18,812 bases of DNA, from positions 1-18,812 of the forward strand of contig DAOTVC010000107.1 of assembly GCA_034437215.1 (NCBI GenBank), given 5' to 3'. How positions within the stretch are numbered: the first letter of the stretch is position 1; every line of letters starts with the position of its first letter. Shown here piece after piece: positions 10,201 through 15,169 of the stretch. The position numbers and the translations under genes are program-made. The notes beneath the pieces are model-generated. The model made no database searches. It was not told the origin of the DNA and was given only the letters and a program-made list of their open reading frames with translations. Origin of the DNA: DAOTVC01 sp034437215 (GTDB lineage: Bacteria; Chloroflexota; Anaerolineae; B4-G1; SLSP01).

Positions 10201-11810
10201 TCGATGCCGGGACGCGCGTCGTGGCAATGGCGAACAGGGCGGCCTGCACCCCCGACCTCGACGAGCCGGTGCTCTGCCATACCCTTACCCATGGGCAAGC
10301 CCAACCCTGTGGAGGTCAGGAGCACCCGTGCCCCCTCGAGGAGATCAAGCGCATCAAGCGTTCGGTGATTGTGGAGCACACCCACATCGACCGGGAGGGA
10401 CGACACCAGGACGTCGAGATCCACGGCTTTCCCATCTTCGACGAGCAGGATAACGTCGTCCAGATGATCGAGTACGTGGTGGACGTCACGGAGCGCAAGC
10501 GAATCGAAGCGCAGAGCCAACGCTTAGTCGTCATGGAGGAGCGCGAACGCATCGGGCGCGAGCTGCACGACGATCTGGGCCAGGTGATGGGCTACGTCAG
10601 CGTGCAGTCGCAGGCCGCCCTGGAGCGCCTGGGACAGGGGGAGGTGGAACAGGTCCGTGCTATCCTCCACCAGCTAGCCCAATCCGCCAGCGAGGCCCAC
10701 GACGACGTGCGGCAGTACATCCTGGGGGTGCGCACGCGCGCCGCTCCCCCTCCCCAAAACCTCTTCGCTGCGCTGGAGGACTACCTGGGCATCCTTCGCG
10801 AGCGCTACGCTTTGATCGTGCAGGTTAGCTGGCCCGAGAATCTGCTGGAGAGTCCGCTGGCCCCCGAGGTCGAAAATCAGCTCCTGCGGATCGTCCAGGA
10901 GGCGCTGACCAACGTGCGCAAACACGCCGGCGTCGACGAAGCCCAGGTCATCTTCACCTGCCATCCCGACGGGGTGCAGGTCGTCGTTGCGGACCGGGGA
11001 GCCGGCTTCGACCGCGCCACTGCGCTCGCAGCGGACGGACACTTCGGCCTGCAGATCATGTGCGAGCGTGCAGAGAGCGTCGGCGGCAGTCTGGAGATCC
11101 GCTCGGCGCCGGGGGCAGGCACCCGGCTCGTCATCCACCTCCCCTCCTCCCTGGTCTCCGCCGAAGATACCGGCCCGGTGCGCGGGCTGCGCGTCCTGCT
11201 GGTCGACGATCACCCTCTCTACCTGGAGGGCTTGCGGACCCTGCTCGTCTCGCGGGGCATTCAGGTGATCGGGGAGGCCTACGACGGGCTGGAGGCCCAC
11301 ACCCAGGCCCAGGCCCTGCGTCCCGACCTGATTCTCATGGACGTACAGATGCCCCACTGTGACGGGGTCGAGGCCACCCGGCGCATCAAGAAAGAGCTGC
11401 CCCAGATCCAGATCGTGATGCTCACCATGGCCGCCGACGACGCGACGCTCTTCGAAGCCCTCAAGGCCGGTGCTTCCGGCTACCTGCTCAAGAACCTCGA
11501 CGGCGCCCGCTTCTTCCGCCTCCTGCGGCAGGTCATGGATGGCGAGACGGTCATCTCGCCGGCCCTGGCCTCCCACGTCCTCGCCGAGTTTGCTCAGCGG
11601 GACGAGGATATCCTAGAGGACAAGATGGCAGCGCTCACCACCCGGCAGAGGGAGGTGCTGGAGCGAGTCGCTCAGGGACTGACCAACAAGGAGGTCGCCG
11701 CCGTGCTCCACATCACCGAGCGAACGGTCAAGTACCACGTCAGCCAGATCCTGGAACGGCTGCAGCTCAACAGCCGCCACCAACTGGCGCGGTATGCGGA
11801 TGGGGGATAA
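7212..11810 (+). CDS. Hybrid two-component system in one protein: propeller sensor, HisKA_3 kinase, receiver and LuxR-type HTH
   Basis: A 1532-residue membrane sensor that should autophosphorylate, pass phosphate to its own receiver and bind DNA. Order: signal peptide (1-24); 14 Reg_prop repeats of the type D-G-x-LWIGT-x-GLNRFD (about 45-685), giving two seven-bladed propellers; Y_Y_Y domain (about 735-808); one membrane helix (about 816-834); coiled coil; GAF-like domain (about 855-960); Cys-rich PAS (about 975-1095); HisKA_3 with phospho-acceptor H1119 in HDDLGQ; HATPase with N1234, D1261 and a GHFGLQIM G-box; NarL-type receiver with D1332/D1333, phospho-acceptor D1377, T1405 and K1427; LuxR-type HTH (about 1473-1530). 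All catalytic residues are intact. GGAAGGA lies 5 nt before the ATG. Bacteroidetes relatives carry AraC-type outputs and sense oligosaccharides in the periplasm; the ligand here is unknown. The gene stands alone, followed by a hairpin array. Confidence 0.93.
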   Translation: MSTRQIMLLIVLMALTWTTTPILAHEEEPPPQILSPTVRFAHLSTEDGLSHNRVTAILQDSEGFVWIGTEGGLNRYDGYTFTVYHHSSRDPQSLSDNHVTDLYEDAQGRLWVATREGGLNRFDPHTQTFTHYQQDSENPPALMGHFTFFVFQDSRGAVWFGGPPGPTRFDPDTGTFTHYSRRSNTSRKFEGGGVWDVIEDDSGDLWMAADFTLARFDPVGESFAYYAPDTGDGRLVKLLLDDAGAFWVGGELGLYRFDLQTERFEIYQPDLPIVVNDLLLDDEGTLWISTRGDGLYLFDTETRQFTEHYTYNPTYPAGLSGNLVYDVYQDRAGILWIGTDNGLNLYDPRQRQFTHYRQHPGSALDGSVWGLDGDHEGTLWMGAGTMLSQVELATGQVTHYPLGGVTTGSALAPAGVVAWDPEGLVWAGVGSTLYQLDLTSSEVVTFDLQSLQPPGFPPVEIVDFVREDTQLWMGVLRGGLIRFDLQEKSLTPYPVPPPAEEREVGSPPFLLSHEVTTLSRDRDGVLWIGYATGELSRLPPGEAGQLPDPAKIKHYHPGADNPAGDAVSLGGITGLHQDEDGTLWITSRRGLTRFDPERETFALYIQQESRAGAAVRGMQQDQKGDLWLATTRGISHFDPQTDTFHNYGVADGVGSSEFLGTSWQATDGRIFFGGKDGLTAFYPDQVHDNSYDPPVVLTRLYLFNEEVEVGEGSLLNQPIWETEHLTLQHDQTSIALEFAALNYAAPRQNRYRYILEGIDEAWNEVGSDRRLATYTHLPAGTYTFRAQGTNNSRVWSIDEATLTLTILPPWWETWWFRGTLAALIVGLLLTGVRWRVSALERYSRDLETQVTERTKELHCLYAISQLVETPDITREEFLQGTVALIPPAWHHPEIACARITLEGRTHQTENFSETVRRQSAPIIVQGEQRGAVEVGYLEERTVSNGALFVEEERSLLTAIAERLGEVTERMRAEEQVREQHRFLQTVLDSFAHPFYVIDAGTRVVAMANRAACTPDLDEPVLCHTLTHGQAQPCGGQEHPCPLEEIKRIKRSVIVEHTHIDREGRHQDVEIHGFPIFDEQDNVVQMIEYVVDVTERKRIEAQSQRLVVMEERERIGRELHDDLGQVMGYVSVQSQAALERLGQGEVEQVRAILHQLAQSASEAHDDVRQYILGVRTRAAPPPQNLFAALEDYLGILRERYALIVQVSWPENLLESPLAPEVENQLLRIVQEALTNVRKHAGVDEAQVIFTCHPDGVQVVVADRGAGFDRATALAADGHFGLQIMCERAESVGGSLEIRSAPGAGTRLVIHLPSSLVSAEDTGPVRGLRVLLVDDHPLYLEGLRTLLVSRGIQVIGEAYDGLEAHTQAQALRPDLILMDVQMPHCDGVEATRRIKKELPQIQIVMLTMAADDATLFEALKAGASGYLLKNLDGARFFRLLRQVMDGETVISPALASHVLAEFAQRDEDILEDKMAALTTRQREVLERVAQGLTNKEVAAVLHITERTVKYHVSQILERLQLNSRHQLARYADGG

Positions 11811-11869
11811 AGCACTGAGTTACTGATCCGGACGAGTACTGCTGAACCGAGCCGGCCTACGACCTCTCC

Positions 11870-11993
11870 GCCGGCGGTTAAAACCGCCGGCTACCGTATT
11901 GAAGTCGGCTGAAGCCGACTGCGCATATGCTTCCGGTAGTGTGCTTGCTGGAGCACACTTTCTTCGTGGTAGCCTGTGGCTTGAGCCACAGGC
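11870..11993. repeat. Array of four intergenic hairpins (REP-like)
   Basis: Four separate perfect inverted repeats follow each other within 124 bp. A: GCCGGCGGT (11870-11878) with 11883-11891, loop TAAA. B: AGTCGG (11903-11908) with 11915-11920. C: AGTGTGCT (11938-11945) with 11952-11959, loop TGCTGG. D: GCCTGTGGCT (11972-11981) with 11984-11993. B and D share a GGCT...AGCC core near the tip, as in repetitive extragenic palindromes. The array begins 59 nt after the hybrid-kinase stop, so A could also act as its terminator. Confidence 0.65.
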
Positions 11994-12123
11994 GATGCCG
12001 GGCATGACTTGAGGTGCTGACGTTGCACGCTGCCCCTTTCCAGCCGAAACCCGCACAACTACCCTCTCGATAGAGGCCCCCTTTCGCAGCAAGGATAGCA
12101 CCACCCTCTCTACAATCCCCCAC

Positions 12124-12151
12124 ACTGTACGAAAGCTGTACTTCGTACAGT
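12124..12151. repeat. Dyad upstream of the small lipoprotein gene, possible operator
   Basis: ACTGTACGAA (12124-12133) and TTCGTACAGT (12142-12151) are perfectly complementary 10-bp arms with an 8-nt spacer. The right arm touches the candidate -35 box at 12151. This suits a dimeric regulator, but a hairpin in DNA or RNA is equally possible. Confidence 0.4.
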
Positions 12152-12179
12152 ATACAAGCGCCGCCGCCCCTGCTAAGAT
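12151..12179 (+). promoter_or_regulatory. Candidate promoter for the small lipoprotein gene
   Basis: TATACA (12151-12156) and TAAGAT (12174-12179) are 17 nt apart, with TGC immediately before the -10 as an extended -10. Each hexamer matches consensus at 4 of 6 positions. The leader would be about 48 nt and would include the strong AGGAGGA at 12223-12229. Pattern evidence only. Confidence 0.35.
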
Positions 12180-12233
12180 GAAAGCGTTCTTGAGTAAGTT
12201 CCCATACCCTTTCACCGAACGCAGGAGGAACAG

Positions 12234-12581
12234 ATGATGAAAACAGGACACCTCAAGAAGGCAGCGCTGATCTGGCTCGTTGGAATATTCTTGCTTAGTG
12301 TCGGGACGTTAGGGTGTAGCCCACGACCGGACGCCTCGGATGTGCGAGTCCCCAAGGCCGCAGAAGACCTGGAGGCCTTCTGGGACGCCTTCGATTGGTC
12401 GGATCTCACGACAGCCGAACAGGAGCTGTGGGGCGTGCTCGGCTGGAACGAGGCCAGCTGGCAGGGTGAGGCTGACGAGCCCGCCTCCGAGAGCAAGGAT
12501 TGGAGCGCACTGACCGCGGAGGAGCAGCGCGCCGCCCAGCAGCTGGGCTACGACCAGGCCTATTGGGACTCCCTCCCTTAG
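12234..12581 (+). CDS. Small lipoprotein with two W-LT-EQ-LG repeats
   Basis: A 115-residue predicted lipoprotein: basic N terminus, hydrophobic stretch and lipobox TLGC with Cys28 as the likely lipidation site. The exported part contains two copies of a roughly 25-residue unit. The first (about 54-80) reads DWSDLTTAEQELWGVLGW and ends in W; the second (about 88-114) reads DWSALTAEEQRAAQQLGY and ends in W. They share W-S-x-LT-x-x-EQ-x(5)-LG-[WY]-x(4)-W. Similar W..LT..EQ..A...LGY motifs occur in algal and other eukaryotic proteins as well as bacteria, with no assigned function that I know. AGGAGGA precedes the tandem ATGATG start with good spacing; the second ATG (12237) is an equal alternative. 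A MITE insertion lies exactly at the stop codon: the last two bases of TAG belong to its target duplication, and the reading frame is preserved. Function unknown. Confidence 0.82.
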   Translation: MMKTGHLKKAALIWLVGIFLLSVGTLGCSPRPDASDVRVPKAAEDLEAFWDAFDWSDLTTAEQELWGVLGWNEASWQGEADEPASESKDWSALTAEEQRAAQQLGYDQAYWDSLP

Positions 12582-12587
12582 GGACTG

Positions 12588-12738
12588 GGGGCTTTTGGGT
12601 TTCGCCGGGTGGTGGGGTGAGAAGCTCTAAAACTAGCCCCAATGGCTGCTGCGGGGGGGCGTACCAGACCTTTCCTGCGTTGTGGCAGGTAACGCGTGGC
12701 ACATGGCCCTGTTGCACCCTGCGAAATCCTGGAGAGCC
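12588..12738 (+). mobile_element. MITE-like element, copy 1 (151 bp, with 8-bp target-site duplication)
   Basis: This non-coding element is flanked by AGGGACTG on both sides (12580-12587 and 12739-12746). Its reverse-complement twin at 13443-13592 differs by five substitutions and one G in a G-run. Its ends form an imperfect terminal inverted repeat (15-16 of 22 positions alike, GGNTCT outermost, then TTTCGC). The GGCTCT-type ends and 8-bp duplications recall the ISL3 family, which is an inference. It inserted at the stop codon of the small lipoprotein gene. No transposase gene is visible in the window, so it would be mobilised in trans. Confidence 0.85.
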
Positions 12739-12747
12739 AGGGACTGT

Positions 12748-12881
12748 AAAGAAAAACTTCCCGATGGCGTACGCGAGAGCGTAGGGCTGGACTCCCTCGT
12801 AGGCGTTTGAGGCTCGCAAATTACAGGAACGCAAGCACGGTTTAAGTAGATCACCCACCAGTACTCGGGAAGTTATACTTT
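12748..12881. repeat. 134-bp segment bounded by 17-bp imperfect inverted repeats
   Basis: AAAGAAAAACTTCCCGA (12748-12764) faces the reverse complement of AAAGTATAACTTCCCGA (12865-12881), with 15 of 17 positions matching, across a 100-bp interior without a credible gene. It begins one base after the target duplication of MITE copy 1. No target duplication of its own was found. It may be a second small mobile element, a regulatory dyad, or chance. A TATACT box (12874-12879) lies inside the right arm. Confidence 0.4.
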
Positions 12882-12956
12882 GAAGAGCGCTTAGTTCATG
12901 ACCGCTCTTCGTCACTCTCAGCTATCGTCAGGGGCGTGGGCCACGCCCCTGACGAT
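12882..12956. repeat. Two hairpins upstream of the receiver-like gene, one with a 16-bp stem
   Basis: GAAGAGCG (12882-12889) pairs with CGCTCTTC (12903-12910). Then ATCGTCAGGGGCGTGG (12924-12939) pairs perfectly with 12941-12956, with one central base; with a realistic loop the stem is 14 bp. The second is among the strongest hairpins in the window. It ends about 100 nt before the next start codon. It could be a terminator displaced from the upstream lipoprotein gene by the MITE, or a leader structure. Confidence 0.5.
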
Positions 12957-13058
12957 GTGGAACTTGCTCAGACGGCTGTTCATCTAGCGGGTGCTGCGGT
13001 CCTGACTACGCGACCCGCCAACCGCGTGATCATCCAGCCACTTTTCCGAGGAGGTACT

Positions 13059-13409
13059 ATGGCCGAGCCGTCTTGGCGGATCATCATCTGCGGCCGCTCC
13101 ATCTTTGCAATGGTGGTGGAGACAAGCCTGGCGGAGCTACCGGATCTGCATGTGACCCGCCTCGATCCACACCTACCAGAGGCTCTCGAACGCATCACCG
13201 ACCTCACGCCCGACGTCGTGTTGATCGAGCGCGGCAGCGGGCAGGGAGATCTGGCGCTGACACTGCTCAGCCTGGGCATCCCTTTAATCGAGCTGGATGG
13301 GAAGGAGAAGCGGGCCCTGGCACTCACCGGCTACCAGGTGCCGACCGCCGGCATCGACGACCTGACCCGGATGATCGAGCAAGTCGTTTCACCCACTCAA
13401 GATTCGTGA
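13059..13409 (+). CDS. Small receiver-like protein without an obvious phosphorylation site
   Basis: A 116-residue soluble protein. The start at 13059 is fixed by GAGGAGGT 4 nt before the ATG; an in-frame extension to 12936 has no such site and runs through the 16-bp hairpin. The alternating pattern looks like a receiver-type alpha/beta fold: strand WRIIICG (6-12), helix with ALERITDLTPDVVLIE (about 42-57), strand IPLIELDG, and a final helix. Where a receiver has its acceptor Asp after the third strand, this protein reads VVLIERG, and the paired acidic residues after strand one are replaced by CGR. It is therefore probably a non-phosphorylated pseudo-receiver, but fold assignment by eye is moderate. 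The gene is bracketed by two inverted MITE copies and lies between the hybrid kinase and a true stand-alone receiver. Function unknown. Confidence 0.72.
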   Translation: MAEPSWRIIICGRSIFAMVVETSLAELPDLHVTRLDPHLPEALERITDLTPDVVLIERGSGQGDLALTLLSLGIPLIELDGKEKRALALTGYQVPTAGIDDLTRMIEQVVSPTQDS

Positions 13410-13442
13410 GAAGATCGACAACGCACAACAGCAAAAGAGCGA

Positions 13443-13592
13443 GGCTCTCCAGGATTTCGCAGGGTACAACAGGGCCATGTGCCACGCGTTGCCTGCCACA
13501 ACGCAGGAAAGGTCTGGTACGCCCCCCGCAGCAGCCATTTGGGCTAGTTTTAGGGCTTCTCACCCCACCACCCGGCGAAACCCAAAAGACCC
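13443..13592 (-). mobile_element. MITE-like element, copy 2 (150 bp, with 8-bp target-site duplication)
   Basis: Inverted twin of the element at 12588-12738, about 96% identical by eye. It is flanked by a different perfect duplication, AAGAGCGA (13435-13442 and 13593-13600), so it is an independent insertion rather than part of a duplicated segment. Within it, GCGTTG and CAACGC can pair across a 7-nt loop; in copy 1 the change to TAACGC keeps a G-U pair. It lies 33 nt after the stop of the receiver-like gene. Confidence 0.85.
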
Positions 13593-13600
13593 AAGAGCGA

Positions 13601-13837
13601 TCCTTCGCCCATTTTCCCCAGGGTCTCATCCGACCGATAGCTCCCTGCCGTCAGCGTGGGGGCAGACAGAGGATATACACAGTCCCTAGTACGGAAGTCA
13701 TACCAAACCGGCGGTTCGTCTTACTTGTTTTTAACTATCGATCGTGCTATACTTAGGATTGAGGCTTTATTTACCACGATGGTATCGTGGAGAGGGATAG
13801 GCACCTATTCAAGCACCTGCTTGTGATCGCGGAAGAC
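13601..13837 (+). other. Intergenic region and leader of the receiver gene
   Basis: No credible gene is visible here. From 13601 to about 13720 I see only scattered short dyads. The stretch then holds a good promoter (13725-13753) and a 5' leader of about 78 nt. In the leader CCACGAT (13774-13780) pairs with ATCGTGG (13784-13790), forming a 7-bp hairpin close to the predicted transcript start. Confidence 0.55.
13725..13753 (+). promoter_or_regulatory. Sigma-70-type promoter of the stand-alone receiver gene
   Basis: TTGTTT (13725-13730) and TATACT (13748-13753) are separated by exactly 17 nt, matching consensus at 4 and 5 of 6 positions. The local sequence is AT-rich compared with its surroundings. 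Transcription would start near 13760, upstream of the receiver gene. Confidence 0.68.
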
Positions 13838-14224
13838 ATGACACCTAAGATTCTAGTTATCGAAGATGATGTTCCAACGACACGCCTGCTCTCCGTCTCC
13901 TTGGCTCGTCGCGGGTACGAGGTTGTAGTAGCGGAGAACGGACAAAAGGCCTTGGACCTGATCGAGAACCAACCCCCGTCTCTGGTCCTCCTGGATCTGA
14001 TGCTGCCCGGTATCAGTGGGTTCGAACTATTAGCGCATCTGAAGAGGGGCGAGACGACCCGGGACATTCCCGTCATCGTCGTCTCCGCCAACACCCAGGT
14101 GGCATCCAAGGAGCAGGCACGGGAATTAGGAGCCGACCTCTACCTCACCAAACCCTACCGGCTGAAGGATCTCGTGGTAGCCATTCAGGAGATCCTTGGA
14201 GAGCAGGCGCCTGACACAAACTAA
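13838..14224 (+). CDS. Stand-alone CheY-like response regulator receiver
   Basis: A 128-residue single-domain receiver that should accept phosphate from a histidine kinase. All conserved residues are present: acidic pair D10/D11 (VIEDD), phospho-acceptor D53 (LLDLMLP), S83 (VVSAN) and K105 (LTKPY). There is no DNA-binding or enzymatic output, so it probably works by protein contact or as a phosphate carrier. The ATG at 13838 gives the normal domain length (MTPKILVIEDD). Its ribosome binding site, GGAAG only 2-3 nt away, is poor. An upstream GTG at 13787 would add 17 residues but lies in the arm of a leader hairpin. No kinase gene is adjacent. The hybrid kinase 2 kb upstream carries its own receiver, so a link between them is only a possibility. 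Confidence 0.88.
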   Translation: MTPKILVIEDDVPTTRLLSVSLARRGYEVVVAENGQKALDLIENQPPSLVLLDLMLPGISGFELLAHLKRGETTRDIPVIVVSANTQVASKEQARELGADLYLTKPYRLKDLVVAIQEILGEQAPDTN

Positions 14225-14230
14225 TCGCTT

Positions 14231-14341
14231 CTGTTTCAACCCAGTTATGAGCTCTCCATAACCGGAACTTCAAGTGTGAACCGTGAGGGCCTCACGCTTT
14301 ACGCTTCACGTTGCACCCCGGTCGAACTTCGAATGAAACAG
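14231..14341. repeat. Segment between convergent genes bounded by CTGTTTCA repeats, with a central hairpin
   Basis: CTGTTTCA (14231-14238) and TGAAACAG (14334-14341) are inverted copies that bound most of the 143-bp gap between the receiver and rhodanese genes. In the middle CGTGAG (14282-14287) pairs with CTCACG (14291-14296), followed by CTTTACGCTT. The hairpin may end transcription from one or both sides. No target duplication supports a mobile element. Confidence 0.35.
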
Positions 14342-14367
14342 ATCCAGACTAACCCGCCCAAATCCCC

Positions 14368-14817
14368 CTAAGGTTCCATCGTGTAACCCGCGTCCTCCCA
14401 CGCCAGCATGCCCCCGAGCATGTTGTGGACGCTGTCAAATCCCTGCTGCGATAGAAAGCGCTGCGCACGGCTGCTACGATTCCCGCTGCGACAGACGATC
14501 ACGATCACCTCATCCTCCGGGATCTCCGCAATCCGATCGGGCAGCTCTCCCAGTGGAATGAGGGTGGTGCCGGGAATGTGACCCTCGGCATACTCCCAGG
14601 GCTCCCGCACGTCCAACACGACGATCTCCTCGCCCGTGAACAGGGTATGCACCTCTTCTACGGAGAGATCGACCGGCAGCTCCGACACTCCAGCCGGGGC
14701 TTCCACCACCATCGCCGGTTCCATCGCCGCCGACGGTGAAAATGCACTACATCCGACCACACTCAGCGCCACAAGTACCCATAACATAGCCTTGAAGAGT
14801 ATAGGTTTCTCTCGCAT
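14368..14817 (-). CDS. Rhodanese-like domain lipoprotein
   Basis: A 149-residue predicted lipoprotein with lipobox VVGC (Cys23), a short linker, and one rhodanese domain (about 48-147). Rhodaneses move sulfane sulfur through a persulfide on the active-site Cys. That residue is C109 in the loop CRSGNRSS, and the family's LDVREPWEYAEGHIPG motif precedes it. The domain is complete, so activity is plausible. The lipobox places it on the outer face of the membrane, but the physiological sulfur donor and acceptor are not indicated by the neighbours. GGGAGG lies 4-5 nt before the ATG, and a good extended -10 promoter is found about 75 nt upstream. The gene converges on the receiver gene and appears to be transcribed alone. 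Confidence 0.9.
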   Translation of the reverse strand: MREKPILFKAMLWVLVALSVVGCSAFSPSAAMEPAMVVEAPAGVSELPVDLSVEEVHTLFTGEEIVVLDVREPWEYAEGHIPGTTLIPLGELPDRIAEIPEDEVIVIVCRSGNRSSRAQRFLSQQGFDSVHNMLGGMLAWEDAGYTMEP

Positions 14818-14890
14818 CGTGCCTCCCGCTAAACAATCAGGTAGTCATGCAGTCCCTGGTTGATTGGTCATGCTCCAAACTCGGAGTCGT

Positions 14891-14899
14891 ATTATACCA
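14891..14899 (-). promoter_or_regulatory. Extended -10 promoter of the rhodanese lipoprotein gene
   Basis: The minus strand reads TGGTATAAT: a perfect TATAAT (14891-14896) with TG one base upstream. No good -35 box lies 16-18 nt away, which is common for extended -10 promoters. Transcription would begin near 14885, giving a leader of about 68 nt. Confidence 0.6.
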
Positions 14900-14937
14900 C
14901 ATTAATTCATATGTTCGTATTCTTAACTACAGGTGCC

Positions 14938-15093
14938 GCTTACAGCGTACCGCCATCCGCCGCTGCTATCTACCGGAACGCCGTCGCAGGTTCGGGCGTG
15001 CTCCTCTTCGTCCGCGCCAAGGATGAGAAAGCCCTCGATTCGCGCCCGTATCTGGAGAAGCACGGCGGAGAGCTCACCCTGGTCGGCGCTTGA
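14938..15093 (+). pseudogene. Possible remnant of a small stress-protein-like (YflT/DUF1269-type) gene
   Basis: An open frame ending at TGA 15091-15093 encodes AAYSVPPSAAAIYRNAVAGS, then LLFVRAKDEKALDSRPYLEKH and GGELTLVGA. This recalls the C-terminal part of small general-stress/DUF1269-like proteins (a G-I-P-x-x-x-A-x-x-Y-x-x-x-V repeat followed by VRA and an LEKHGA end). The N-terminal half is absent. Upstream in frame the sequence turns AT-rich and overlaps the divergent rhodanese promoter, and the ATG at 14911 has no good ribosome binding site. I read it as a 5'-truncated remnant; the family link is by eye and could be wrong. Confidence 0.35.
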
Positions 15094-15117
15094 TCTCTTC
15101 GCTCCTACAGAACCAGA

Positions 15118-15144
15118 ACGGCCCCGGAGAGTTTCCGGGGCCGT
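15118..15144 (-). terminator. 11-bp perfect GC hairpin after the nuclease gene, probable terminator
   Basis: ACGGCCCCGGA (15118-15128) and TCCGGGGCCGT (15134-15144) pair perfectly around a 5-nt loop. The hairpin is 25 nt beyond the stop of the leftward nuclease gene. On that strand CGTTCTGGTTCTGT follows, a modest T-rich tail. Confidence 0.65.
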
Positions 15145-15169
15145 CGCTTATAGGCCTCACCCACTAGCG

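Noticed and set aside
7749..10520. 923-codon open frame opposite the hybrid kinase
   Set aside because: No domain or motif and composition of an antisense shadow; the plus-strand protein has all its catalytic residues.
12592..12860. Short open frames inside and beside the two MITE copies
   Set aside because: They are not shared in frame between copies because of the G indel, lack ribosome binding sites, and lie in non-coding repeats.
12936..13058. 41-residue N-terminal extension of the receiver-like protein
   Set aside because: It starts inside the 16-bp hairpin with no ribosome binding site, whereas GAGGAGGT precedes the ATG at 13059.
13680..14857. Extra inverted copies of the AGGGACTG octamer (13680-13687 and 14850-14857)
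   Set aside because: They match the target duplication of MITE copy 1 but have no element next to them; an octamer can recur by chance in this length.
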